Origin: Oligoflexia bacterium
GTDB lineage: Bacteria > Bdellovibrionota > Bacteriovoracia > Bacteriovoracales > Bacteriovoracaceae
DNA: 33,562 nt
Direction: 5' to 3'
Assembly (NCBI GenBank): GCA_015231955.1
Contig: JADGAN010000050.1
Span: forward strand, 1-33,562
The position numbers were made by a program, and so were the translations under genes. Positions within the stretch are counted from its first letter, which is position 1, and each line of letters starts with the position of its first letter. Below the pieces are notes generated by a model. The model saw nothing but the letters and a program-made list of their open reading frames with translations. It was not told the DNA's origin and did not search any database. Below are positions 16,668 through 23,745 of this stretch, in pieces.

Positions 16668-17996
16668 CTAAGACTGCATCGCCTTGAAATGCCCTTTCAC
16701 CACTCGTTCCTCAGCAAGGGTAGCATTTTTCACCTGTTCAATTTTCTCACAAAAATAAGATATCTTCTCTGCAATATCTGTAAACTTTTCCAGAGAAGCA
16801 TTGCTAATATCGTGGGCCACTAGCGATTGCTTTTGAATGTTTTCAACAATCGCGGCCACCTTATTGCGACTCTCTTCGAGCATGCTGGAAATCTCATCAG
16901 CAGCATCTCCACTTTTCTTTGCCAGTTGTCCTACCTCCTCTGCCACCACTGCAAAGCCCGATCCCCCTTTACCTGCACGGGCAGCCTCAATGGCGGCATT
17001 AAAAGAGAGCACCTTGGTCTCAAACACAATCTCATTAATGATACTGGTTTTAGAAATGATCGTCCTAAAAATCTCTACAATCTCGTTTAACTGATAATTG
17101 GCATTGCCAATAGCATCCACCGTACTCACAACCGACTTCATCGCATCCGCCCCTTCACGCGTCTTACCCAGCATCGCCTTCACCACCTCTTCTGTCTCCC
17201 TCCCATACTCATTAGATTTTTCCATCACTAGATCAAAACTATCCATCGCCTGTGAGAGCTCACTATTCATCAATTTAAATTTACCACTAATCTCCTGTAC
17301 CTCACGCGCTCTTCCCTCCAGCAGGTGATTGATCCTCTCATTTAGCTCATTCTTCTTGGCCATCTCATCACGCATACGTGCAAGGGATTGGTCACGAACT
17401 GTAGCATAGAGGTAAGCAAGTGTAGTGAGAAGTAAGATACTCAAGATGCCGAAAATGATTGCATGCATGGCCACCTTTTGCATCAGCGGATCCAAGAACT
17501 CTCTCACCCAAATATTATACGCCACCAAGGAGACCATAAAAACAGCAGCAATATAAATTACATCTTGTCGCCGCCCAAAGAGTGAAATCCAAGTGAGCCC
17601 AATCAACATATAAAAAATGGTGGTGATAAAATAAGGCGCACTCGCTGTAGAGGATTTGCTAATCAGCGCCACCAAGCAAGTAATGACAATAATTGGTATG
17701 GTTATCTTTAGAAGCAGTTGCAATTGTCCAGCTCGTAACAGACAAAGGCCCATGATCGCCATCGCCAAGGGAAAAATAATCAAGAACTGAAAGGACGGCA
17801 TCTTTAAAATATGTGGAGCAAAGAGTGCCGCAAGGATAATCGCCAAGATCACAAATCCAAAAAACAAGAGGCAAAAGAAAATCAGCGCTACCGCCTTTAG
17901 CTGTTCACCATAGTCGGTCGTCTCAATGTTACAAAGAAAATAGTTTTTAACATCTTCAAAAAAAATCCGCTTATGAAAAGCTTGCATTTGTGGCAT
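16668..17996 (-). CDS. Methyl-accepting chemotaxis-type receptor with a membrane sensor and no HAMP domain
   Basis: About 442 residues. The start is the ATG at 17996 (MPQMQAFHKRIFF); the open frame continues to 18326, but that extra part is antisense to the protease gene and low-complexity. Six hydrophobic segments (~35-62, 70-85, 93-110, 117-135, 141-157, 172-192) form the sensor. A coiled coil from ~205 leads straight into the signalling domain with no HAMP. The hairpin tip reads VLSFNAAIEAARAGKGGSGFAVVAEEVGQLAKKS, the core that contacts CheA and CheW. The cytoplasmic part is short, so it belongs to a short-length receptor class. It probably senses something at or within the membrane. It is divergent from the papain-like protease, with 64 bases between starts. 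Confidence 0.85.
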   Translation of the reverse strand: MPQMQAFHKRIFFEDVKNYFLCNIETTDYGEQLKAVALIFFCLLFFGFVILAIILAALFAPHILKMPSFQFLIIFPLAMAIMGLCLLRAGQLQLLLKITIPIIVITCLVALISKSSTASAPYFITTIFYMLIGLTWISLFGRRQDVIYIAAVFMVSLVAYNIWVREFLDPLMQKVAMHAIIFGILSILLLTTLAYLYATVRDQSLARMRDEMAKKNELNERINHLLEGRAREVQEISGKFKLMNSELSQAMDSFDLVMEKSNEYGRETEEVVKAMLGKTREGADAMKSVVSTVDAIGNANYQLNEIVEIFRTIISKTSIINEIVFETKVLSFNAAIEAARAGKGGSGFAVVAEEVGQLAKKSGDAADEISSMLEESRNKVAAIVENIQKQSLVAHDISNASLEKFTDIAEKISYFCEKIEQVKNATLAEERVVKGHFKAMQS

Positions 17997-18060
17997 AATT
18001 TTATTCTCTATTCTAAAATAGGTGATGTATGAGAACCATTTTAACATAAGAGGTGAAAAG

Positions 18061-19536
18061 GTGTTACGGCATAAATTTAACTTTCTCTTTATACTTTTAC
18101 TTCTATCTTCTCTAGCTCCTTGCTCTGTTATTGCGGCCACTGATAAAGAATCCCCCATCTTCCACTCACTCTGGCAAGAGGTGTACGGGGTGGCAGCGGT
18201 GGTGGAACCGGAACCGGAACCCAAAATTGAACCGAAAGTCGGGCCCAAAGTCGGGCCCAAGCTAGAACCCAAACTAGAACCAAAAAAAATCAGGCCAAAA
18301 AGCAAATCGGAAGCAGAAGCTGACACAGAACCTGAAGTGGAACCAGAAGTGGAAAAAGAGTTTATACCCGATAGTGATGAAGCCGATTACGACATTGATG
18401 AAGATGCCCCTGTTATAAAAAAGGGTAACGCCAAAAAAGTTACGGTGAGCATAGGAAAGAAAAACCAAGAAAAAGAGTCCGTTATTGCCAAAGGAAAGGT
18501 GAATGAAAAAGATGAGTATCGTTCCTTTTCTCAAGAGATGCACGCCAAAAGCATGAACTCCTACAAGGAGTGGAAGAGTGAAGTCAATAAAAGTTACGAT
18601 CAATGGAAAAAGGCACGCAACGATTTTTTAAAGCGCGTGAAAGAGTATAAAAATGGACTCGCCACCATTCCTCTCGACTCAAAAACAAAATTGCAAATGA
18701 ACCTTGGATCTAGTCTAGAAAAAAGCTTTAATAAAAAAACCGATCCCTCGAATGCAAAAAGTAAAAAACAACAAAGCAGTGTTCCCGGCAGTGGCGACTA
18801 CAAATTCCACATTGTCGACAAGGCCTTCTCTGTGCCCATGCGTGATCAAAAGCGACGCTCCACTTGCAGTGCGTTTGCCGGCATTCGTGCTATTGAAATT
18901 TTACTCGCACAACAAGGAAAGAGCGAAGCACTTTCACCCGAATATTTTTATTGGCTCAGTCGTCCTGACTGTCAAAAAAATCCCTGCACCGTTCGCGGTT
19001 CATGGGTAGTTCCTGGATTTGAGGGATCAAAAGATTCTTCCTCTTTTGATATCCCCAGTGAACAAGATTGTCCTTATGATGAAACTCCCAGTGATAGCAA
19101 TGAAACCCACACTCCACTCTCCGGAACTTGCAAGAGCAAAGGCAAAGTTGGCGTGGCCGCTTACTCCTATGTGACTTCACTCGAAGAGTTGGTGGCTGCC
19201 CTCGATAAAAACTACCCGGTGATTGCAGGTTTCTCTCTTAGTGAAAACTTTTATCAAACCGAAGGTGTGGTCTTAGCAGCAGAGAGTGCATCTAGTGCTA
19301 GTGCTTCCAAACTTGATCAGCACGCCAAAGGCCACGCTATTTTAATTGTCGGGTACATGGAGATTCCTCGTAACTCAGAGAGCATCGAACGCTCACGCGA
19401 AGGCGCACGTTGCTTTGTGATCGCTAACAGTTGGGGTGAAGGTTATGGCAAGGGGGGGCACGCCTGCCTTACTGAAGGTTGGATGCGCGCCCACATCTTA
19501 CAAAATCCCATGGTGGCATTGACGGCACTTAAATAG
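18061..19536 (+). CDS. Exported papain-family (C1) cysteine peptidase with a repeat-rich N-terminal region
   Basis: About 491 residues. I start at GTG 18061: AGAGG lies 7 bases before it and the protein then opens with a clean signal peptide (MLRHKFNFLFILLLLSSLAPCSVIAA). Residues ~45-90 are a Pro-Glu-Lys repeat (EPKVGPKVGPKLEPKLEPK), followed by an acidic and then a charged coiled-coil pro-region. The peptidase domain starts near 245. Q263 and C269 in RDQKRRSTCSAFAG keep the exact six-residue spacing of papain Q19/C25; H425 lies in GHAILIVGY and N456 in IANSWGEGYG, completing the triad. Several extra Cys suggest disulphides, fitting a periplasmic or secreted enzyme. The pro-region may inhibit it until cleavage. 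It converges with pgsA (8-base overlap). Confidence 0.9.
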   Translation: MLRHKFNFLFILLLLSSLAPCSVIAATDKESPIFHSLWQEVYGVAAVVEPEPEPKIEPKVGPKVGPKLEPKLEPKKIRPKSKSEAEADTEPEVEPEVEKEFIPDSDEADYDIDEDAPVIKKGNAKKVTVSIGKKNQEKESVIAKGKVNEKDEYRSFSQEMHAKSMNSYKEWKSEVNKSYDQWKKARNDFLKRVKEYKNGLATIPLDSKTKLQMNLGSSLEKSFNKKTDPSNAKSKKQQSSVPGSGDYKFHIVDKAFSVPMRDQKRRSTCSAFAGIRAIEILLAQQGKSEALSPEYFYWLSRPDCQKNPCTVRGSWVVPGFEGSKDSSSFDIPSEQDCPYDETPSDSNETHTPLSGTCKSKGKVGVAAYSYVTSLEELVAALDKNYPVIAGFSLSENFYQTEGVVLAAESASSASASKLDQHAKGHAILIVGYMEIPRNSESIERSREGARCFVIANSWGEGYGKGGHACLTEGWMRAHILQNPMVALTALK

Positions 19537-20194
19537 ACGACCGCCGCTGACGGCGTTCCAATCTTTTTTGCTTAATTTTTTTAACCAGTCCTACGGAGTA
19601 GACAACGCTGGAGTAAAGCGAGAGGAAGGAGGCGATATAGATGAGCACTTTGCCCATAATGGGAAAGGGGATGCCGTAAGGGGTGGTAGAGACCATGAGC
19701 ATGGGGATACCCACCATTTGAGTGGTGGTTTTCCATTTGCCCAGCCAATTGACGGGGACAGAGAGCCCTTCGCCTACCGCCAAAAGGCGCAGTGAGGTCA
19801 TATACATCTCTCGCAAGATAAGAATGATCACTATGATGGCGTGAACGCGCCCAAGAGCGTGGATCATGATCAGTGAGGAGACGGTGAGGAATTTGTCTGC
19901 CACTGGATCGAGAAAGGAGCCAAAGACGGTGATGATGTTGCGTTTGCGAGCAATATAGCCATCTACAAAATCGGTAATGGCGGCCACTGCAAAGACCCAG
20001 GCCGCCACCCACTCTAAGTCGGTAGCATACTTTGCGGCCCATGCCCAGTCAGGGTCAACCTGACTAAAAGAGAGGCAGCCAATAATAACGGGAATCAATA
20101 AAACTCTAAAAAGGGTCAGGCGGTTAGGAAGGTTATCGATCTCTAAATCGGAAAAATGGCCTTGCCCTTGTCCGCAATCGCTATTTGTCGTCAT
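19529..20194 (-). CDS. pgsA: CDP-diacylglycerol-glycerol-3-phosphate 3-phosphatidyltransferase
   Basis: About 221 residues from the ATG at 20194, which has AGAGGA 7 bases upstream; an ATG at 20212 is in frame without a good ribosome site. The enzyme makes phosphatidylglycerol phosphate from CDP-diacylglycerol and glycerol 3-phosphate in the inner membrane. The CDP-alcohol phosphotransferase motif is complete: D75-x2-D78-G79-x2-A-R83-x8-G92-x3-D96-x3-D100 (TDFVDGYIARK...FGSFLDPVADK). NLPNRLTLFRVLLIPV at the N-terminus is typical of PgsA. About four or five further hydrophobic segments and a very basic end. PgpA, the next enzyme, is 4 kb away at 14924-15421. It ends within the last bases of the convergent protease gene. 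Confidence 0.92.
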   Translation of the reverse strand: MTTNSDCGQGQGHFSDLEIDNLPNRLTLFRVLLIPVIIGCLSFSQVDPDWAWAAKYATDLEWVAAWVFAVAAITDFVDGYIARKRNIITVFGSFLDPVADKFLTVSSLIMIHALGRVHAIIVIILILREMYMTSLRLLAVGEGLSVPVNWLGKWKTTTQMVGIPMLMVSTTPYGIPFPIMGKVLIYIASFLSLYSSVVYSVGLVKKIKQKRLERRQRRSSI

Positions 20195-20363
20195 GATCCG
20201 TTCCTCTTTCATCTTGTTTTGAATTTTTTGTTCCCTTAAGAACTATTAGCACTATTTTTCTCAATTTTAAAAAGTATTTTTTACTGACTTTGAATTCACA
20301 AAAAATGGTTTTATCATTAAACTCATTCCAAGGAAAAAAGTTAGCAAAGGGGAAAGTAAAGTT

Positions 20364-21089
20364 ATGGAGAGGCAATTTGTACTACTAAAAAGCGACCATT
20401 CTCGTCAAGAAAAGCGCATCCTTCCGCGCTTCCCCTATAGCTTCCTCACCTTTAAATGCAAAGAGGGCCGCACCTTCGAAGTGTCTGACCTCTCGCTCGA
20501 AGGCATGCAACTCGCACTACGCGATGGTGACCATCAATACAAGGTAAACGATCAACTTGGAGGCGTTCTTCACTGGCAAGGACAAGAGATCACTCTTGCT
20601 GGCAAGGTGAAGTGGCGAGTAGAGAATCGTTTTGGCATGAAATTTACCGATTGTAAGGATATGAGAGGACACATTCGGGAGCTGCTCTCCCCTCGTACCA
20701 TAGTCGATCACTTGCGCCCTGTACACTCGATGTTAAAAACGGAGATCGGCCTAGAGATCCCCCGGGCACTTCGCTACTGGCTACAGGCCGGGCGTATTTT
20801 AGAGATCTTTGTTTGGCAATACCAACATGGTGAGCTTTCACACTTCCACATTTTGATGCTGGATAACTTTGTTGAATGGGTGGATGGGCTCGGAATCAAA
20901 ACTGGAAAAACACTTTCTAAAAGAAAAATTGAAACCCCTCTTAACGATGAGGATGAACTAGTGCTATCCATTGATAATGAGTGCAACCAAGACAAGGTTG
21001 TAAAGGCGCTAGAAATTGTCAATCTCCTCTCCGCGGTCAAGCATATTCCCCAAGAGGTGATCGATTTTATGAAAGTAAAACTAAGTTAA
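20364..21089 (+). CDS. PilZ-domain protein (predicted cyclic-di-GMP binding)
   Basis: 241 residues. The N-terminal ~95 residues form a PilZ domain: basic start KRILPRFPY (R18 and R22, the RxxxR-type motif) and DLSLEG (D42-x-S44-x-x-G47, the D/NxSxxG motif), followed by beta strands ending VENRFGMKFTDC. Both c-di-GMP motifs are intact. The C-terminal ~140 residues are an unrecognised, mostly helical module (GLEIPRALRYWLQAGRILEIFVWQY, and VVKALEIVNLLSAVKHIPQEVIDFM). The ATG at 20364 has AAGGGGAAA upstream. The next gene begins 23 bases downstream, so the PilZ gene probably leads a transcript containing the 21113 gene and yggS. Confidence 0.82.
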   Translation: MERQFVLLKSDHSRQEKRILPRFPYSFLTFKCKEGRTFEVSDLSLEGMQLALRDGDHQYKVNDQLGGVLHWQGQEITLAGKVKWRVENRFGMKFTDCKDMRGHIRELLSPRTIVDHLRPVHSMLKTEIGLEIPRALRYWLQAGRILEIFVWQYQHGELSHFHILMLDNFVEWVDGLGIKTGKTLSKRKIETPLNDEDELVLSIDNECNQDKVVKALEIVNLLSAVKHIPQEVIDFMKVKLS

Positions 21090-21112
21090 TTAAAGTTAAA
21101 GTGAGGCCTAGG

Positions 21113-21580
21113 ATGAATCAACGAAAAAAAGGGAGTGCCCATGGTAGTAGTGGTGATAGCGATGGCCATGAGAACACGGGAAGTGGGGGTATCGGTATGA
21201 GCAGCGTCTTCAAGAAGCTAGTAACCACGGGACTAGAGGCGGCCTCAAAAACGGAGGGCGTAGTGAAAGAGGTTAAGGATGCACTATCGGAGATGCATCT
21301 TCCAAAAGAGGTGATCTCGCTGATTACGCAGCAACTGCGAGGAACCAAAGAGGAGTTGCTACAAGCAATCACCAGTGGTATTGAAGAGCATATGAAGAAG
21401 GCGAATATCACGCAAGAGTTGCAAAAAGAGATTCAGAAGGTTTTAGAAAATTACGATCTCGAAATTGAAGGAAAGATTCGCTTTAAAAGAAAGGTTGAGG
21501 TTCAAGATAAGTCCCATGAAAAAGATGATAGCGATACACGAACACACGATCACCAACAACATTTTAAAAATCAAGAGTGA
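21113..21580 (+). CDS. Small charged helical protein upstream of yggS
   Basis: About 155 residues from the ATG at 21113 (MNQRKKGS); an in-frame extension back to 20981 lies within the PilZ gene and is unlikely. After a Gly/Ser/His-rich start, residues ~28-120 are amphipathic helices (SSVFKKLVTTGLEAASKTEGVVKEVKDALSE, LPKEVISLITQQLRGTKEELLQAI), ending with LENYDLEIEGKIRFKRK and a His/Asp-rich tail. There is no membrane segment or catalytic motif. The pattern loosely resembles phasin-like or scaffolding proteins, but I cannot assign a family. Its last ~65 bases overlap the start of yggS, so the two are likely coupled in translation. Confidence 0.65.
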   Translation: MNQRKKGSAHGSSGDSDGHENTGSGGIGMSSVFKKLVTTGLEAASKTEGVVKEVKDALSEMHLPKEVISLITQQLRGTKEELLQAITSGIEEHMKKANITQELQKEIQKVLENYDLEIEGKIRFKRKVEVQDKSHEKDDSDTRTHDHQQHFKNQE

Positions 21581-22238
21581 AATTGCTCTCCACCATCACC
21601 AAGAGTGCACACTGGTTGCTGTCTCCAAAACCCGCCCTCTAGAAGAGATTATTATCGCCTATGAGGGGGCCGCCGGGCAGCGCCACTTTGGCGAAAATCG
21701 CCTAAAAGAGTTGGAACAAAAAGCACAAAGCATCGCTTTGAATAAAAAGCAGAGCGAGATTGCATGGCATTTTATTGGAAACCTACAGAGTAACAAAATA
21801 AGGCCACTCTTAAAAATCCCTCAACTCAACTTTATTCACTCTATCGATTCCATAAAACTGCTCGAACTTTTATACGAACACACTTTGCAAGAAACCCCCT
21901 TGTACTATTTCTTACAAGTAAACACCTCTGGTGAAGGCGAGAAGGGGGGATTTAAGAGCTACCAAGATCTGCTGGTGGCATGCGAGTGGATCACTCAGCA
22001 CCAAAAGCTACGCCCGCAGCTTCACTTCCACGGTCTGATGACGATGGGTCGCATTCGCACAAGCGATGTGCTTGCCGATGCTCACCACTCTTTCCAGATG
22101 CTCCAAGAGTACAGAGACCAACTCACGACAAGAGCTGGCCATCCACTCCACCTTTCCATGGGTATGAGTCAAGACTACCCAGTAGCACTCCAGTATGGTA
22201 GTAGCTACCTGCGGATCGGCAGCACCATCTTCTCTTAA
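21516..22238 (+). CDS. yggS: YggS/PLPBP family pyridoxal-phosphate homeostasis protein
   Basis: About 240 residues starting at ATG 21516 (MKKMIAIHEH) or at 21525; longer frames reach deep into the upstream gene. It is a PLP-binding TIM-barrel protein without known enzyme activity that controls free PLP and amino-acid balance. Family marks: LVAVSKTRP (K38 carries PLP), HFGENRLKELEQKA, WHFIGNLQSNKIRPLL, FIHSIDS, FLQVNTSGEGEKGGF, HGLMTMGRI, LSMGMSQDYPVALQYGSSYLRIGSTIF. All conserved blocks are present and in order. Translation probably depends on the overlapping upstream gene, as no strong ribosome site is seen. It converges with the SecDF-P1-head-like gene (4-base overlap of stops). Confidence 0.92.
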   Translation: MKKMIAIHEHTITNNILKIKSEIALHHHQECTLVAVSKTRPLEEIIIAYEGAAGQRHFGENRLKELEQKAQSIALNKKQSEIAWHFIGNLQSNKIRPLLKIPQLNFIHSIDSIKLLELLYEHTLQETPLYYFLQVNTSGEGEKGGFKSYQDLLVACEWITQHQKLRPQLHFHGLMTMGRIRTSDVLADAHHSFQMLQEYRDQLTTRAGHPLHLSMGMSQDYPVALQYGSSYLRIGSTIFS

Positions 22239-22711
22239 AAGTGTTGCAGTTGCTTTAACACTTTTTCAAAGCCAGCTTTACTTTTAAAGGTGATTTCAAA
22301 ATTTTGATCACTTAAAATACTCTTAATCTTTGGCGCAGTGATAACTTTGTTATTATGAACAATTGCCAGTCTCGTATTGAAGTATTTTTGTGTCAGTAAG
22401 GTCAGCGCCTTGGCATCTTTTTCATTAAGAAAAAACTTGATGCCGGCACGTTCGCCCACCACTTTTTGAAAATCAAAATCTTTCACCACCAGGGCCGGAT
22501 CTTTAGTCAGCGGTAATAAACACTCTTTGCCATACTCAAAACACTCTTTACTGCTGCTTTTGTGAGCGTTTTTGCTAACCTTCACGGGATAAATTTCAAA
22601 ATGATCACCAGTAGCGTGATGAATGTTTGCATCTAAAAACTCTCGTGTATACGCCGGTGAAAGTGAAAAAAAGATCGAGGTCAACACAGAAAATAGTAAA
22701 TATTTTTTCAT
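22235..22711 (-). CDS. Stand-alone SecDF P1-head-like periplasmic protein
   Basis: About 158 residues from the ATG at 22711, with AGGAG (22725-22721) nine bases upstream. A signal peptide (MKKYLLFSVLTSIFFSLSPAYT) directs export. The segment AGIKFFLNEKDAKALTLLTQKYFNTRLAIV, then NNKVITAPKIKSIL and NFEITFKSKAGFEKVLKQL, matches the SecDF P1-head pattern (V.F.L...GA..F..LT..N.G..LAIV.DG.V..AP.I), the periplasmic part of SecD/SecDF that helps pull exported chains. No SecDF transmembrane helices or P1 base are present, so this is the head alone. A CFEYGKEC pair may form a disulphide. It lies downstream of the putative arrest-peptide gene, and its ribosome site sits in a hairpin (22718-22787). A role in export follows from domain and context, not from proof. 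Confidence 0.75.
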   Translation of the reverse strand: MKKYLLFSVLTSIFFSLSPAYTREFLDANIHHATGDHFEIYPVKVSKNAHKSSSKECFEYGKECLLPLTKDPALVVKDFDFQKVVGERAGIKFFLNEKDAKALTLLTQKYFNTRLAIVHNNKVITAPKIKSILSDQNFEITFKSKAGFEKVLKQLQHF

Positions 22712-22717
22712 AAAAAA

Positions 22718-22787
22718 AATCTCCTGAAAATTTAAATTTCCTAAACTAAAAAAATAAGCGAGAGGGGACAACTATTTTCAGGAGATT
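22718..22787 (-). promoter_or_regulatory. Hairpin sequestering the ribosome site of the P1-head-like gene
   Basis: In the transcript the 5' arm AATCTCCTGAAAAT (22787-22774) is perfectly complementary over 14 bases to ATTTTCAGGAGATT (22731-22718), with a 42-base loop. The 3' arm contains the AGGAG ribosome site of the gene starting at 22711. The 5' arm contains the Ile and Ser codons and the stop of the upstream gene. If a ribosome pauses with the second Pro codon of RAPP (22789-22787) in its A site, its leading edge covers roughly 12-13 further bases, essentially the whole 5' arm, releasing AGGAG. The complementarity is seen directly; the regulation is inferred from SecM and VemP. Confidence 0.75.
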
Positions 22788-23098
22788 GGAGGGGCCCTGA
22801 TCAACACACCAGGGTGAACGTTACGCAGGGAACGGAGGGGCCGTTCACTATTAAAAGATACTTCGTTCGTAATAGCGAAGAGTAAAGGTTCACCTTTGGC
22901 GTGCAAGCAATCAACTTTAAAGCAATCAGCACCACTCTTGGTAGCTACAGAAGATAATGAGGATGAGGATAAAGGTGATAAGGAAGAGAGAGCATTTTGA
23001 GGATCCGATAACTCGTCACTTTGTACGTTTATCACGACCACCATAAGGCCGAAAAGCAAACATGAATAAATAAAAAACTTTTTCTGCTCTAGCTTCAT
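22778..23098 (-). CDS. Putative export-monitoring ribosome-arrest peptide (RAPP motif)
   Basis: About 106 residues from ATG 23098 (MKLEQKKFFIYSC); a longer frame from 23161 adds 21 residues before the signal. No strong ribosome site is seen for either start. An N-terminal signal or anchor segment (FFIYSCLLFGLMVVVINVQS) is followed by a Ser-rich linker (~40-55), a small region with CFKVDC, and the C-terminus HPGVLIRAPPIS. R101-A-P-P104 lies two codons before the stop. RAPP/RAPG is the core of arrest peptides of the ApcA/ApdA/ApdP type, which monitor Sec export, and IRAPP resembles IRAGP of SecM. The size, exported N-terminus, end-located motif, and downstream hairpin plus SecD-like gene all match a force-relieved arrest regulator. 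Stalling itself is not proven. It is divergent from nfeD, sharing a 109-base region. Confidence 0.72.
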   Translation of the reverse strand: MKLEQKKFFIYSCLLFGLMVVVINVQSDELSDPQNALSSLSPLSSSSLSSVATKSGADCFKVDCLHAKGEPLLFAITNEVSFNSERPLRSLRNVHPGVLIRAPPIS

Positions 23099-23207
23099 AA
23101 TTGAAAGATGGTAGGCCCGATTGTAAATGTCAACCGCACGAAAGAAATTTTCCATGCCCATTTCATTTTTAGTGTTCTATACTCTAGAAATTGTATGGAG
23201 GTCTCTT

Positions 23208-23714
23208 ATGATGATAATAATAAGTAAACTCACACCCTATGCCGCCTATATCTGGATGGTTTTAGGGTTGGTTATTGCTCTTTTAGAGCTTTGTATCCCT
23301 GGTTTTATTTTCATCTTCTTTGGGGTGGGTGCCTTTGTGGTTGGCACTTTGCTCTTAATCGTTGATCTCTCCTTTAAGCTACAACTTTTTCTCTTCATGA
23401 TCTTATCTCTTACAAGCTTGATCCTCTTTCGCAAATACGCCAAAGGCCGCTTCAAAGGGCAACTGCTGCTTCAGGATGATGGCAAAGGGAGCGCGATCAG
23501 CTCTAAGGATGCGGCCTCCCTCCTTGGAGAGCAGGCAGTGGTCATTGTCGATATTATTCCTGCTAAGGCGCAAGGAAAAGTTGAAGTGCATGGCACGAGT
23601 TGGAGTGCTCTTAGTAGTGACGGTAGTGACATTGCCAGTGGAACCAGTGTAGTAATTATGGAGAGAAACAACTTAACTTTAATTGTAGGTATAAAAGATA
23701 AATTGCAAAACTAA
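23208..23714 (+). CDS. NfeD-like membrane protein
   Basis: About 168 residues from ATG 23208, which has GGAGG 6 bases before it; a longer frame to 23127 has no ribosome site. Residues ~10-75 contain three to four hydrophobic segments (YIWMVLGLVIALLELCIPGFIFIFFGVGAFVVG), typical of the short NfeD form. The C-terminal ~75 residues (LLGEQAVVIVDIIPAKAQGKVEVHGTSWSALSSD..IASGTSVVIMERNNLTLIV) form the OB-fold domain (G..G.V...G..W.A.S). NfeD proteins pair with SPFH/stomatin proteins in membrane quality control and microdomains, and the SPFH gene follows 31 bases downstream. No ClpP-like protease domain is present. Confidence 0.87.
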   Translation: MMIIISKLTPYAAYIWMVLGLVIALLELCIPGFIFIFFGVGAFVVGTLLLIVDLSFKLQLFLFMILSLTSLILFRKYAKGRFKGQLLLQDDGKGSAISSKDAASLLGEQAVVIVDIIPAKAQGKVEVHGTSWSALSSDGSDIASGTSVVIMERNNLTLIVGIKDKLQN

Positions 23715-23745
23715 CAAAAAATACACTTAACAAAAGGAGAGCTAT

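Noticed and set aside
17997-18326. N-terminal 110-residue extension of the chemoreceptor, with a Gly/Ser/Thr-rich repeat
   Set aside because: It is antisense to the protease signal peptide and Pro-Glu-Lys repeat; the receptor starts sensibly at 17996.
23135-23160. Minus-strand TTGACA as promoter of the arrest-peptide gene
   Set aside because: The sequence 17 bases downstream (CATCTT) is a poor -10 box and the start codon would follow almost at once; not strong enough to list.
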